This document shows positions 29,103-38,808 of a stretch of DNA of 64,000 nt, one piece after another (positions within the stretch are counted from its first letter, which is position 1; every line of letters starts with the position of its first letter). The position numbers and the translations under genes were made by a program. The notes under the pieces are model-generated. The model made no database searches and was not told the origin of the DNA. It saw only the letters and a program-made list of their open reading frames with translations. Origin of the DNA: Clostridium sp. (GTDB lineage: Bacteria; Bacillota; Clostridia; Clostridiales; Clostridiaceae); the NCBI GenBank assembly GCA_029851835.1, contig JARKVD010000022.1, forward strand, positions 1 to 64,000, written 5' to 3'.

Positions 29103-29134
29103 AGGCTGATGGGGTATCCATTAGCCATTTTTTT
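29103..29134 (+). terminator. Intrinsic terminator of the pit operon
   Basis: The stem GGCTGATGG with CCATTAGCC (one G-T pair) is followed by seven T. The remaining 250 bases before the next gene show nothing else recognisable. Confidence 0.8.
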
Positions 29135-29391
29135 GCAATAAAATTTTGTGGTTGTTTATAATTAATAAATAAGCTTGTTAGAAGAGTATTGTAATTTAGA
29201 TTAGAATTAAAAATATTGAGAAGAAAAAGTTGCAATTTTTTAGTGGGTATGAGAGACATGAATGTTTTATGAACTTTATGAAATAAAATTGGAATTATGT
29301 TAAAATACAATAGCAGAATTATATAAAATATATATTAAATTATATGTTGGTCTTATAGTGGCAAAATATATAACATTATTATGGGGGACGT

Positions 29392-31446
29392 ATGAAAAAA
29401 ATAATAAAAGTAGGTATAGTTTTTGTGATTATATTGAGCTTTATAATAGGGTTTATTTTTTGCATGATTGGAATAAAAAGTGATAAATTAAGACTTGAAG
29501 AAAGGCTTGATTATATAGTAGGTTTAATTCTATCAGAAGAGATTAGAGTATTAAGTGATAATAAGATTGAAGAATTTAAGATAGAGGTAGAGGAAGTATT
29601 AAATAACTCCATTAATAACAAAGTTGTATGTAAAGCTAATTTTGTTTTGGGATATATTGATTCAATTAATTTAAATACTGAAGAAGCAATAAATAAGTTA
29701 AATAAGTCAATTAGTTTGTTTGGGAATATAAGTGATTCAGAAATGAAGGCACGAACATACTATGAATTAAGTAAAATTTATTTAAATTTAAATGAATATG
29801 ATAAGTCCAATGAAATTTTTTATAAAATGATTGATGTGTGTGAACAAGAAGGTGCAAGAGAAGAAATTGTGAAATTTAGTATATTAAGATGTGATGATTT
29901 ATATTCTACACCAAATGGATTAAAAAAGTCTATTGAGTTAATGGAAGAAACATTATCTTTAGCTAAAGAATTAAAGTGTATGGGTGTGGTTGATGCATAT
30001 TATAAGTTGGGTATATTATACAGGTATGATAATAGAGAAATAGAAGCAATAAATTGTAAGCTTGAAGCGCTAGCTCTTGCGGAGGAAAAGAACTTAAAGA
30101 AAAAGGTCTTAAATATAACTACAGATATTGGAGTGAATTATCTAAATACGGGAAATTATAGTGAGGCTATAAGGTATTTTAAAAAAGTTTTAAGCGATGA
30201 GTTGGAGGATGAAGCTAAGGAAGCAGAGAGTAAAAGCTTGGCACTATTATACTTAGCAGAAAGCTTTTCAAATATTGGAGATTATGAAAGTGCAGATAAA
30301 GTCTTTGAAATGCTTGATGAAAAGCTGTATCAAATAACTGATAGAGTATATAGGGAGGATAGTATAACGTATATGTATGCCATAAAGGCAGATTTAGAGT
30401 CAAGAAAAGGAAATCCAACAGAAGCATTAAGACTTCTAGGAGAAGCTAGAAGTAGATTTAATGAAAAAAGTAAGTTCTATTTCTATAATTTTGATATTAA
30501 AATTATAGAAGAATTAGGGGATGCCTATTATATGGTTGGGAATTATGAGATAGCCTTGAAGTATCACAAGGAAGCTCAAGTGCTGGCCAAAGAAAGGAAC
30601 TTAGTTTATTTAGAGATATCACATAATGATAAATTATATCTTGATTATAAAGCTTTAGGTGATGATGAAAATACAATAAAATATTTACAAATAAATAATG
30701 ATTTAAAAACAAAGGTAAAGGACGATCAAAACAGACAATACTCCCAGTTTTTGGTGACAAAGTATGAAAGGGAGAAGAGTTTAGAGAAAATTTCTCAGCT
30801 TGAATCACATCAAAATATAATGAAAGCATTAATTATAGGTTTGTTTAGTATAAGTGGAATAATTGCTGTTTTTAGTTGTTTTATATTTAAAAAGAACAAG
30901 GAGATTAGTAGACTTAATAAATTATTTAAGAATTTAAGTATTACTGACGGATTGACTAAGTTACCTAACAGGAGAGCCTTAGATGAATATTTAGCAGGCA
31001 ATTGGTCTTTATACAAAAAAACATATATGCCAATCTCTTTTGCAATGATAGATATAGATTATTTTAAAAATTATAATGATAATTATGGACATCCAGAAGG
31101 AGATAAGGTTCTGGAAGAAATAGCTACCAGTATAAATTCTTCTTGTAGAAATTCTGACTTTGTTGCAAGGTATGGTGGAGAAGAATTTACTATAATAATG
31201 CTTAATACGGACAAGTCAGAGTCCATTAAGGTTGTAGAGAGAATTCAGGAGGATATTTACAGGCTAAACATTAAACATGAATATTCACCAGTTAGTGATA
31301 GAATATCTTTAAGTATTGGGATTGTAACAGCATATGTGGCAAGTGCTAAGGAATATGATGAATACATTAAAAAAGCAGATATGGCGCTATATAAAGCTAA
31401 GAAAAGTGGTAGAAACACATATATACACTTAGATAATGAGAAATAG
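29392..31446 (+). CDS. TPR-repeat diguanylate cyclase, membrane-anchored
   Basis: A 684-residue signalling protein. N-terminal membrane helix at about 7-27, then some 430 residues of TPR-like helical repeats (KARTYYELSKIYLNLNEYDKS, TDIGVNYLNTGNYSEAIRYF). A second membrane helix (IIGLFSISGIIAVFSCFIF) and a C-terminal GGDEF domain follow. The active-site motif is GGEEF at 595-599, and RNSD at 586-589, five residues upstream, is an intact product-inhibition I-site. It should make c-di-GMP from two GTP, with the TPR region outside the membrane as sensor. It is monocistronic. Confidence 0.92.
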   Translation: MKKIIKVGIVFVIILSFIIGFIFCMIGIKSDKLRLEERLDYIVGLILSEEIRVLSDNKIEEFKIEVEEVLNNSINNKVVCKANFVLGYIDSINLNTEEAINKLNKSISLFGNISDSEMKARTYYELSKIYLNLNEYDKSNEIFYKMIDVCEQEGAREEIVKFSILRCDDLYSTPNGLKKSIELMEETLSLAKELKCMGVVDAYYKLGILYRYDNREIEAINCKLEALALAEEKNLKKKVLNITTDIGVNYLNTGNYSEAIRYFKKVLSDELEDEAKEAESKSLALLYLAESFSNIGDYESADKVFEMLDEKLYQITDRVYREDSITYMYAIKADLESRKGNPTEALRLLGEARSRFNEKSKFYFYNFDIKIIEELGDAYYMVGNYEIALKYHKEAQVLAKERNLVYLEISHNDKLYLDYKALGDDENTIKYLQINNDLKTKVKDDQNRQYSQFLVTKYEREKSLEKISQLESHQNIMKALIIGLFSISGIIAVFSCFIFKKNKEISRLNKLFKNLSITDGLTKLPNRRALDEYLAGNWSLYKKTYMPISFAMIDIDYFKNYNDNYGHPEGDKVLEEIATSINSSCRNSDFVARYGGEEFTIIMLNTDKSESIKVVERIQEDIYRLNIKHEYSPVSDRISLSIGIVTAYVASAKEYDEYIKKADMALYKAKKSGRNTYIHLDNEK

Positions 31447-31451
31447 AACAT

Positions 31452-31487
31452 GTTAAACCCTATGTTTTCCATAGGGTTTAATTTTTT
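31452..31487 (+). terminator. Intrinsic terminator
   Basis: The stem TTAAACCCTATG with CATAGGGTTTAA is followed by six T, directly after the cyclase gene. Confidence 0.88.
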
Positions 31488-31620
31488 GTGAACTGGTTAT
31501 AATTTATTTTTAAAAGGTATTATTGACAAGAATAGGTAGTAGTGATAATCTAAGTAATATAGTGTTTAAAACTAGATGTTTTAGGTTTTTAGACAAATTA
31601 AGGATGGGGGACAGTAAATT

Positions 31621-32472
31621 ATGATAAAAATTGTATCAGATTCATCAACACTTTATTCAATTGAGGAAGCAAAGAAAAATAATATAGATATAACACCACT
31701 TTCAGTAACAATAAATCATGTGACATATAAAGAGTATGAAGAAATTCATACAGAAGAGTTTATCGATATAATTAATCAAGGACATGTTCCAGTTTCATCT
31801 CAACCATTTATTGGTGAAGTTATAGATTTATATAATAGATATCCAGAAGCAGAAATAATAAATATTTCTATGGCAGATGGACTTTCAGGAACATATAGCA
31901 CTGCATGCATGGCGAAGGGTATGGTAGATCATTCTGAATCAATAGAGGTAATTAATTCAAGAACACTATGTGGCCCACATAGATATTTAGTTGATGTGGC
32001 AGAGAAATTAGTTGAAGCGGGAAAAACAAAGGATGAGATTATTAAAGAACTTAATGAATTAATAGATACTTCAAATTCTTACTTAATACCAAATGACTTC
32101 GATTATTTAGTTAGAGGAGGGAGATTATCTCCATTAGTAGGACGTATTGGAGGAATTATCAAACTTGTACCTGTTATGACTTTATCTGAAGATTGTACAA
32201 GGCTAGATAAGTTTACAACAAAGAGAACTTTTGGAAAAGCTATAGAGAAGATTTGTGAAGATATGGCTGCAGCTGGAGTTGATAGCAACTATAAGATATA
32301 TATTGCCCATGCCTGCAAAGAGGATTTGGCAAAATCAGCACAAAATAATATAATAAAGAATATTGAGAATGCAGATATTGAAATAAAAAAATTAGGGCCT
32401 GTATTTACTACACAGGGTGGTCCAGGATGTATTGCTATTCAATATATCAAAAAGCATGATATATTAAGATAA
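31621..32472 (+). CDS. DegV-family fatty-acid-binding protein
   Basis: A 283-residue DegV/FakB-type protein. SDSSTLYS at the N terminus, VPVSSQPFIGEV, the NISMADGLSGTYSTA loop and FDYLVRGGRLSP are family hallmarks. DegV/FakB proteins hold a fatty acid for phosphorylation by FakA in phospholipid synthesis. No FakA is in this window, so the assignment is by family. GGGGGA precedes the ATG. A DUF1836 gene follows after 21 bases, probably co-transcribed. Confidence 0.9.
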   Translation: MIKIVSDSSTLYSIEEAKKNNIDITPLSVTINHVTYKEYEEIHTEEFIDIINQGHVPVSSQPFIGEVIDLYNRYPEAEIINISMADGLSGTYSTACMAKGMVDHSESIEVINSRTLCGPHRYLVDVAEKLVEAGKTKDEIIKELNELIDTSNSYLIPNDFDYLVRGGRLSPLVGRIGGIIKLVPVMTLSEDCTRLDKFTTKRTFGKAIEKICEDMAAAGVDSNYKIYIAHACKEDLAKSAQNNIIKNIENADIEIKKLGPVFTTQGGPGCIAIQYIKKHDILR

Positions 32473-32493
32473 GTCTGCAGGTTAGGAGAAAGT

Positions 32494-33039
32494 ATGGAAA
32501 ATCAAATAAATGAAAATAGAATAGAAAATATTTTAGATTTTCATTGTCCAAGATTTAAAGAGTTACCAAACGTTCCACTTTATAAGGATCAGGTCATTTT
32601 ATACATCGAAAATGCTTTAAGACCTATAAATATTACTTCAGATGAAAAACTATTAACACCAACAATGCTTAATAATTACGTTAAGCAGAAGGTTGTATCA
32701 CCGCCCAAAAATAAAAGATATAATGAGAAGCATTTAGCATATCTTATTGTAGTCTGTATTTTAAAACAAGTTTATAGCTTAACAGAAGTATGTGAATTAA
32801 TAAAAATACAGATAGCTACATGCCCTATAGAAGAAGCATATGACTATTTTTGCTTGGAATTAGAGAAAATATTAAAGGCTGTTTTCACAACACGAGACTT
32901 TACGGAGCCTAGTTCAGCAAAAAAATTGACCTTTGAAGGTGAAATAGTTAGATCTACAATAATGGCTTATGCAAATAAGTTATATATTCAAAATTACCTT
33001 CTAGAAAGAGCCGAAAATCAAGTTGAAATAAATAAGTAA
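32494..33039 (+). CDS. DUF1836-family putative DNA-binding protein
   Basis: A 181-residue protein of the DUF1836 family. The N-terminal half resembles a MerR-like winged helix: LLTPTMLNNYVKQKVVSPPK, then KRYNEKHLAYLIVVCILKQV. This resembles the sequence where MerR proteins read DNA. The rest is helical. The family has no established role. AGGAG lies before the ATG. It follows the degV gene closely in the same transcript. Confidence 0.82.
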   Translation: MENQINENRIENILDFHCPRFKELPNVPLYKDQVILYIENALRPINITSDEKLLTPTMLNNYVKQKVVSPPKNKRYNEKHLAYLIVVCILKQVYSLTEVCELIKIQIATCPIEEAYDYFCLELEKILKAVFTTRDFTEPSSAKKLTFEGEIVRSTIMAYANKLYIQNYLLERAENQVEINK

Positions 33040-33064
33040 TAAAGGGTTATATAATTATTTAAAA

Positions 33065-33129
33065 GACACCAAATTGAACATACCGTTGTTTTTATAACTT
33101 AGGATGTTCATAATTTGGTGTTTTTTTTA
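33065..33129 (+). terminator. Intrinsic terminator with long loop
   Basis: ACACCAAATT then GAACAT pairs with ATGTTC then AATTTGGTGT across a 22-base loop, followed by eight T. Confidence 0.85.
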
Positions 33130-33224
33130 TAGATACATTAGTATGAATTATAAGCACTGATTTTAAATAAAAATTAGTGCTTGAATTTTTTACTTAACAT
33201 AAAACTATTAGTAACACGAAATAA

Positions 33225-33253
33225 TTGACAAAGAAAAAAATGTAATATAAACT
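33225..33253 (+). promoter_or_regulatory. Candidate sigma-A promoter of the MATE gene
   Basis: TTGACA at 33225-33230 and TAAACT at 33248-33253 with a 17-bp spacer, 44 bases before the start codon. The -10 is weak, so the assignment is tentative. Confidence 0.4.
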
Positions 33254-33296
33254 AAAATTAGTTTGTAAAATTTAGGCTGTAATGGGAGGTAGACCT

Positions 33297-34709
33297 ATGG
33301 AAAAAATATCAAAGGCTTTTTCGCCTAAAGACATGACCGAAGGAGCACCATGGAAGAGAATTATTGAATTTTCTATACCCATGCTTATCGGAAATATTGC
33401 TCAGCAGTTTTATAATACTGCCGATTCAATAATCGTAGGAAAATATGTTGGTGACAATGCATTGGCTGCTGTCGGAAGCGCATCACCAATACTAAATCTG
33501 TTGCTTGTACTATTTGTTGGTATATCAACTGGTGCTGGAATCATGGTTTCACAGTATTTTGGGGCCAAGGAGAGAAAACATCTCTCACATACAATAGGTG
33601 TTTGTATTACACTTACAGCTATTGCATCGGTTATAATTATGGTGATGGGACCCCTGGTTACTCGTCCATTACTTGAATTTCTTAATACACCTGATTCGAT
33701 AATAGATTGGTGTAATGATTATCTTGTTATATATTATGTCGGTATCGCTGGGTTTGCATATTATAATATTTTAGCTGGGGTTCTTAGGGGGTTAGGTGAC
33801 TCTGTATCAGCGTTGGTATTTTTATTAATAGCTACAGCTTTAAATGTAGGTTTAGATCTTTGGTTCGTTGCTGGACTTGGATTAGGGGTTCCAGGAGTTG
33901 CTTTAGCAACAGTAATTGCGCAAAGTGTATCAGCAATTTTATGTATAATAAAACTTGCGAAGATGAAGCATACATTTGATTTAAACTTAAAGATGCTAAT
34001 TCCAGATAAGAGGTTTTCTAGTAAACTTATAAAACTAGGACTTCCTTCAGGGATAACACAAGCGATTTTCTCACTGGCGATGATAGTAGTGCAATCATTG
34101 ACTAACAGTTTTGGAGAGATGGTTATTGCATGCAATGTTATAGTAATGCGTGTAGACGGTTTTGCAATGATGCCTAACTTTACTTTTGGTAGTGCTATGA
34201 CAACCTATGCAGGTCAAAATATTGGTGCTAAGAAGATGGACAGGGTTAATAAAGGAACCAAACAGGGAACTATTATTGCTGTTGCAGTTTCAGCAACTAT
34301 AACCCTATTAATTTTAGTGTTTGGTAAGTATTTGATGGGGGTATTTACTGATACAGCTGAATTAGTTGATTTAAGTATGAGAATGATGAGTATTCTTGCA
34401 ATTGGATATATAGCTATGGCTGTAACACAAAGTTTATCTGGTGTAATGAGGGGTGCAGGAGATACTATGACTCCTATGTGGATTTCTTTAATTACAACTG
34501 TAATATTACGTGTTCCAGTGGCTTATGGAATTGCATATTTAACAAGAAGTGCAGCATATCCAACAGGTAGACCGGAATCTACATTTATTTCATTATTAGT
34601 TTCTTGGACAATTGGTGCTATTATTACTGCAATTTTCTATAAAAGAGGGAAGTGGAGAGAAAAAGGATTTACGGGGGAAGAGGAGAAGTCTGAAGTTGTA
34701 AGTCTTTAA
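33297..34709 (+). CDS. MATE-family multidrug/organic cation efflux protein
   Basis: A 470-residue membrane protein with two related six-helix halves. The N-terminal motif IPMLIGNIAQQFYNTADSIIVG and the second-half start GITQAIFSLAMIVVQSLTNSFGE are typical of the NorM/DinF-type MATE family, which exports drugs or metabolites using a Na+ or H+ gradient. ATG 33297 is chosen because GGGAGGT lies seven bases upstream; an ATG at 33282 has no site. It is a single gene with its own terminator; the substrate is unknown. Confidence 0.9.
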   Translation: MEKISKAFSPKDMTEGAPWKRIIEFSIPMLIGNIAQQFYNTADSIIVGKYVGDNALAAVGSASPILNLLLVLFVGISTGAGIMVSQYFGAKERKHLSHTIGVCITLTAIASVIIMVMGPLVTRPLLEFLNTPDSIIDWCNDYLVIYYVGIAGFAYYNILAGVLRGLGDSVSALVFLLIATALNVGLDLWFVAGLGLGVPGVALATVIAQSVSAILCIIKLAKMKHTFDLNLKMLIPDKRFSSKLIKLGLPSGITQAIFSLAMIVVQSLTNSFGEMVIACNVIVMRVDGFAMMPNFTFGSAMTTYAGQNIGAKKMDRVNKGTKQGTIIAVAVSATITLLILVFGKYLMGVFTDTAELVDLSMRMMSILAIGYIAMAVTQSLSGVMRGAGDTMTPMWISLITTVILRVPVAYGIAYLTRSAAYPTGRPESTFISLLVSWTIGAIITAIFYKRGKWREKGFTGEEEKSEVVSL

Positions 34710-34766
34710 ATCATAAATAAAGTTTTAGAGTATTGTAGTGAAAATAAAAAAATAGTATGCTTGATA

Positions 34767-34822
34767 AATAATAGTATCCTTTATAGTGAAACCTTACTAT
34801 AAAGGATACTATTATTTTTTAC
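34767..34822 (+). terminator. Strong intrinsic terminator
   Basis: A 21-bp perfect stem (starting AATAATAGTATCCTTTATAG) with an eight-base loop and a run of six T. Confidence 0.9.
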
Positions 34823-34905
34823 TTGATTTATATTAAAATAAAGGATATACAAGGATATATTATAATGGAAAAGTAAAATTAAAAAATATTCGAGTAGGTG
34901 AAGCA

Positions 34906-35994
34906 ATGGCAATAAATAAAATTGAATTGAGATTTGCACAAGAAATTGTGGATGCAGTTAAAGAGGTTGTTGATAAAAATATCAACTTTATAGATATTAA
35001 TGGAATAGTTATTGCTAGTACAGATAAAGAAAGGATAAATACCTTCCATGAAGCTGGATATAAAGCTATTTCTACATTGAAAAATATAACTGTTAATGAT
35101 GATGACCAATACAAAGGTGCTAAAAAAGGGATTAATTATCCTATTTTAATTAGTAATGAATCTATTGGATCTATTGGTATAACTGGGGAACCAGATGAGG
35201 TTAGTAAGTTTGGTTTTCTTGTAACTAAAATTACAGAGATATTTATTAAGGAGCAACAGCTTAACTATAAATATGAGTCAGATAAACAGCGTATAAATCA
35301 CGTTGTTAAGTCTCTTATATATGACAGTATTGAAGATAAAAATGAGATTGAGACAATATTAAACGAGTTTGGCATAGATTTAGACCAAAAGTTTGCAGTG
35401 GTTATATTTAAAATTACTAAATATAACGATGTAAGGGAGTTAGAGAGGGTTGAGAATGATGTAAAAGGTGTTTTAAATGATATAGGAAATATCTTTAAGA
35501 TTTACGTATATCCTAATGAGTTTATTGCTTTAGTTAATGAAGAAAGATATAACAATTTAAGAATGATATATATGAATACTCTTAAGAAGTATAAAGGAAT
35601 ATTGACAGGTGGAGTGGGAAGGCTTAAGGATTTATATGATACCCATAAGTCTTATAGTGAAGCTAGAAGTGCAATTAAGTATTCGGCTAAAAACAATGAG
35701 ATACTGACTTATTTTGATTCTTTAAGTTTAGAGTTAATATTAGAGGGTATTGATGAAGAAATTAAAAAGCAATATGTAGATAAAGTTTTAAAGAATTTAG
35801 AAGATGAAGAAATTGAACTGTTACAGTGTTTTTACCGAAATGACATGGCGTTAAAGAGTACTTCTGAAGAATTGTTCATTCATAAGAATACTTTACAATA
35901 TAGATTAGAGAAGATTGGGCAGAAAACAGGATTTAATCCAAGAGGTTTTAATGAGGCTATTATTCTCTATCTAGCTTTAAGATTGAAAAGTTAA
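34906..35994 (+). CDS. CdaR-family sugar-diacid/glycerate regulator
   Basis: A 362-residue regulator. The N-terminal ~135 residues form the sugar-diacid recognition domain (RFAQEIVDAVKEVV, NINFIDINGIVIASTDKERI). A GGDEF-like middle region follows, then a C-terminal PucR helix-turn-helix (STSEELFIHKNTLQYRLEKI). CdaR of E. coli activates glycerate and glucarate genes. Here it directly precedes glycerate kinase and a GntP permease, so the same role is likely, with glycerate or a sugar diacid as inducer. GTAGGTGA precedes the ATG. Confidence 0.92.
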   Translation: MAINKIELRFAQEIVDAVKEVVDKNINFIDINGIVIASTDKERINTFHEAGYKAISTLKNITVNDDDQYKGAKKGINYPILISNESIGSIGITGEPDEVSKFGFLVTKITEIFIKEQQLNYKYESDKQRINHVVKSLIYDSIEDKNEIETILNEFGIDLDQKFAVVIFKITKYNDVRELERVENDVKGVLNDIGNIFKIYVYPNEFIALVNEERYNNLRMIYMNTLKKYKGILTGGVGRLKDLYDTHKSYSEARSAIKYSAKNNEILTYFDSLSLELILEGIDEEIKKQYVDKVLKNLEDEEIELLQCFYRNDMALKSTSEELFIHKNTLQYRLEKIGQKTGFNPRGFNEAIILYLALRLKS

Positions 35995-36034
35995 TGAATG
36001 TAAAATAGATATCATATTTGAATTGAAAAGTGAA

Positions 36035-36048
36035 TGTTACATGTAACA
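36035..36048. promoter_or_regulatory. Palindromic site overlapping the glycerate kinase promoter
   Basis: A perfect 14-bp palindrome, TGTTACATGTAACA. A TATAAT -10 lies at 36069-36074 and the palindrome abuts where its -35 should be, where no -35 consensus is present. That is the expected position of an activator site, plausibly for the adjacent CdaR protein. Confidence 0.55.
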
Positions 36049-36101
36049 AAAACAATTATGTGAAAACGTATAATATTGTTATTTGTACTATGGTTATTAA
36101 C

Positions 36102-36141
36102 TTTCAGCCTTGATACAATAGTATTAAAAGGGAGGCTGAAA
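36102..36141 (+). promoter_or_regulatory. Hairpin covering the glycerate kinase ribosome-binding site
   Basis: TTTCAGCCT at 36102-36110 is the exact complement of AGGCTGAAA at 36133-36141. The latter contains most of the GGGAGG ribosome-binding site and ends two bases before the ATG. Folding would limit translation initiation. Confidence 0.5.
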
Positions 36142-36143
36142 TC

Positions 36144-37280
36144 ATGAAAGTTGTAATATCAATAGATTCATTAAAAAGCAGTTTAAGTTCAATGGAAGCA
36201 GCAAATGCTATAAAAGAAGGTATATTAAAAGTTGATAAAGATACAGAGGTAATAATAATGCCATTAGCAGATGGTGGGGAAGGTACTGTAGATGCTTTAG
36301 TTGAAGGCATGAATGGCGAAGCAATTGTAACTTCAGTTACTGGACCTGTAGTAGATAGGGTTGAGGCTAAATACGGTATATTAAAGGAAACAAATACTGC
36401 GATTATAGAAATGGCTCAAGCAGCTGGATTCGCTTTAGTTCCAAATAACTTAAAAAATCCACTATATACTACAACATATGGTGTAGGAGAAATGATAAAG
36501 GAAGCTATCGAGAAAGGTTGTAGAAACTTTATCGTAGGTATAGGGGGAAGTGCTACTAACGATGCAGGGATTGGTATGCTTCAAGCTTTAGGGTTTGAAT
36601 TTTATGATGAAGCTGGCGAGTTGGTTGGATTTGGAGGACAAGTCCTAGATAAGATAAAAAGTATAAAAACTGATAATAGGTTAAAAGAGTTAGATGAGTG
36701 TAACTTTAAAGTTGCTTGTGATGTTAATAATCCACTATTTGGAGAAAATGGAGCAGCGTATATATATGGACCACAAAAGGGGGCAACTCCAGAAATTGTA
36801 GTAGAGTTAGATAATGGATTAAGAGCTTTTGCAGAAGTGGTTAAAAGAGAGTTAGGAAAAGATCTATCAGACGTTCCAGGGGCAGGAGCGGCAGGAGGCT
36901 TAGGCTTCGGATTTATAGGATTTTTAAATGCAAAATTAGAATCAGGGATAAAGATAATTTTAGATGAAATACAACTTGAAGATGTAGTAAAGGGTGCAGA
37001 TATCGTTATAACAGGTGAAGGAAGATTAGATAATCAAACTGCTATGGGAAAAGCGCCAATCGGGGTTGCTAAAATAGCTAAGAAGCATGGTGCTAAAGTT
37101 ATAGCAATAGCTGGATGTACTACAGATGATGCAGTTAAATGTAATGAAGAAGGAATTGATGCTTACTTCTCAATAGTAAATGGCGCAATGACGTTAGAAG
37201 AAGCTATTCAAAAGGAAATTGCATCAAAAAATATGACTGCAACAACAGAACAAATCTTTAGACTTATAAAAGCAATATAA
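36144..37280 (+). CDS. glxK: Glycerate 2-kinase (type 1, GlxK/GarK)
   Basis: A 378-residue kinase that phosphorylates D-glycerate at C2 with ATP. Family motifs: MPLADGGEGTVDAL near residue 45, AQAAGFALVP, GGSATNDAGIGMLQALG, GAGAAGGLGFGF and ITGEGRLDNQTAMGKAP. The product 2-phosphoglycerate feeds the enolase encoded 3 kb downstream. A strong AGGGAGG site is present, partly masked by a hairpin. It lies between the CdaR gene and a GntP permease. A degenerate palindromic repeat follows its stop. Confidence 0.95.
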   Translation: MKVVISIDSLKSSLSSMEAANAIKEGILKVDKDTEVIIMPLADGGEGTVDALVEGMNGEAIVTSVTGPVVDRVEAKYGILKETNTAIIEMAQAAGFALVPNNLKNPLYTTTYGVGEMIKEAIEKGCRNFIVGIGGSATNDAGIGMLQALGFEFYDEAGELVGFGGQVLDKIKSIKTDNRLKELDECNFKVACDVNNPLFGENGAAYIYGPQKGATPEIVVELDNGLRAFAEVVKRELGKDLSDVPGAGAAGGLGFGFIGFLNAKLESGIKIILDEIQLEDVVKGADIVITGEGRLDNQTAMGKAPIGVAKIAKKHGAKVIAIAGCTTDDAVKCNEEGIDAYFSIVNGAMTLEEAIQKEIASKNMTATTEQIFRLIKAI

Positions 37281-37364
37281 GTAAATATTGAATCTATGAT
37301 TTAGTTACTGGCGCTTACTCTTTGAGCACTCCTTTGAATGCATATGAAGAGGAATTTCATTAAA
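37279..37364 (+). repeat. Degenerate copy of the dispersed palindromic repeat (forward)
   Basis: It begins inside the glxK stop codon: AAGTAAATATTGAATC, TATGATTT, GCTTACTCTTTGAGCACTCC, TTTGAATGCATATGAAGAGG and AATTTCATTAAA. It aligns block by block with the tandem copies at 21047-21222 and shares the TTTGAGCACTC insertion with 18823-18900. Confidence 0.65.
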
Positions 37365-37437
37365 AATTAATAACAAGGGAAGAAAAACTTTTGTATTTAA
37401 TAAACTGTAGATAAATTTAAATGAGGTGGATTTAAAA

Positions 37438-38706
37438 ATGGACGTACAAATTACAACAATTGGGGCATTGATTGGATTAGCAGTGGCAATCACATTAATT
37501 ATTAAAAAAATACATCCAGTTTATAGCTTAATTTTAGGAGCTGTAGTTGGAGGAGTTGTTGGTGGAGCTGGTCTTACAGGAACAGTAAACGTAATGATCA
37601 GCGGAGCAAAAGACATTATGCCTGCAATATTACGTATTATAACTTCTGGAGTTTTAGCAGGGGTACTTATTAAAACTGGTGCGGCAGCCAAAATAGCCGA
37701 TCAGATTGTAAAAACCTTAGGAGAAAAAAGAGCACTATTAGCATTAGCACTATCAACAATGATTTTAACATCAGTCGGTGTATTCATAGACGTAGCAGTT
37801 ATAACAGTTGCACCAATAGCTTTGGCGATTTCTAGAAAATTAGGATACTCTCCAATGTTAATACTTTTAGCTATGATTGGTGGAGGAAAAGCAGGAAACG
37901 TTATATCACCGAATCCTAACACTATAGCGGCAGCAGAAAACTTTGGGGTTGAATTATCATCTTTAATGATGGCTAATATAATACCAGCAATAATTGGACT
38001 TATAGTTACAGTATTATTAACATCACTTTTAGCAAAAAAGTTCAAAGTAGAAAAAGTTGAAGAAGAAATGGCAGTAGATGATTTAGAGGCTGAAGAATTG
38101 CCATCTTTCTTTGCAGCAATAGTTGGACCACTAGTGGCAATAGCATTACTTGCTTTAAGGCCAATGGCAGGAATTTCTGTAGATCCACTTATAGCATTAC
38201 CAGTTGGAGGGCTAGTTGGTGTTGTTGTAATGGGTAAAGCTAAATATACAAACGAATATATAACATTTGGTTTATCAAAAATGATGCCGGTTGCATTATT
38301 ACTTATAGGAACAGGTACAGTTGCGGGAATAATTAAAGCGTCAACTTTACAAGCAACAACTATTAATTTTCTTAACGCAATTAATATGCCAGCCTTCCTA
38401 TTGGCGCCATTTTCTGGTATACTAATGTCTGCGGCTACTGCTTCTACTACATCAGGGGCAACTATAGCTTCAGCAACATTTGGACAAGCTATAATTGGTG
38501 TTGGAATTTCTCCACTTGGTGGCGCAGCTATGGTTCATGTAGGTGCAACGGTACTTGATCATCTACCACATGGGTCTTTCTTCCATGCAACAGCTGGAGC
38601 AACTAATATGACAATAGGTCAACGTTTGAAATTAATACCATATGAGTCATTAATAGGACTTTCGATGACGATAGTTTCTACTATTATTTATGGAATAATA
38701 TTATAG
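37438..38706 (+). CDS. GntP-family gluconate/glycerate permease
   Basis: About 422 residues with some 12 membrane helices. The family segment GGGKAGNVISPNPNTIAAAENF and a closing region with HVGATVLDHLPHGSFFHATAG are typical of GntP-type organic-acid:H+ symporters. ATG 37438 is chosen because GAGGTGG lies nine bases before it; a GTG at 37426 overlaps that site. Pairing with glycerate kinase and CdaR points to glycerate (or a close sugar acid) as substrate. Confidence 0.9.
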   Translation: MDVQITTIGALIGLAVAITLIIKKIHPVYSLILGAVVGGVVGGAGLTGTVNVMISGAKDIMPAILRIITSGVLAGVLIKTGAAAKIADQIVKTLGEKRALLALALSTMILTSVGVFIDVAVITVAPIALAISRKLGYSPMLILLAMIGGGKAGNVISPNPNTIAAAENFGVELSSLMMANIIPAIIGLIVTVLLTSLLAKKFKVEKVEEEMAVDDLEAEELPSFFAAIVGPLVAIALLALRPMAGISVDPLIALPVGGLVGVVVMGKAKYTNEYITFGLSKMMPVALLLIGTGTVAGIIKASTLQATTINFLNAINMPAFLLAPFSGILMSAATASTTSGATIASATFGQAIIGVGISPLGGAAMVHVGATVLDHLPHGSFFHATAGATNMTIGQRLKLIPYESLIGLSMTIVSTIIYGIIL

Positions 38707-38712
38707 ATGCTA

Positions 38713-38753
38713 AGACAACCTAAGAATGAGGGGCTTTTATTCTTAGGTTGTCT
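38713..38753 (+). terminator. Hairpin after the permease gene
   Basis: A perfect 15-bp stem (AGACAACCTAAGAAT with ATTCTTAGGTTGTCT) with an 11-base loop. The T run after it is absent, so readthrough into pyk is plausible. Confidence 0.6.
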
Positions 38754-38808
38754 ATAGGTTAAAGAAAGACTGTTTTAGGCTAAAGATTAAGAAATGAGGA
38801 GAATACAA

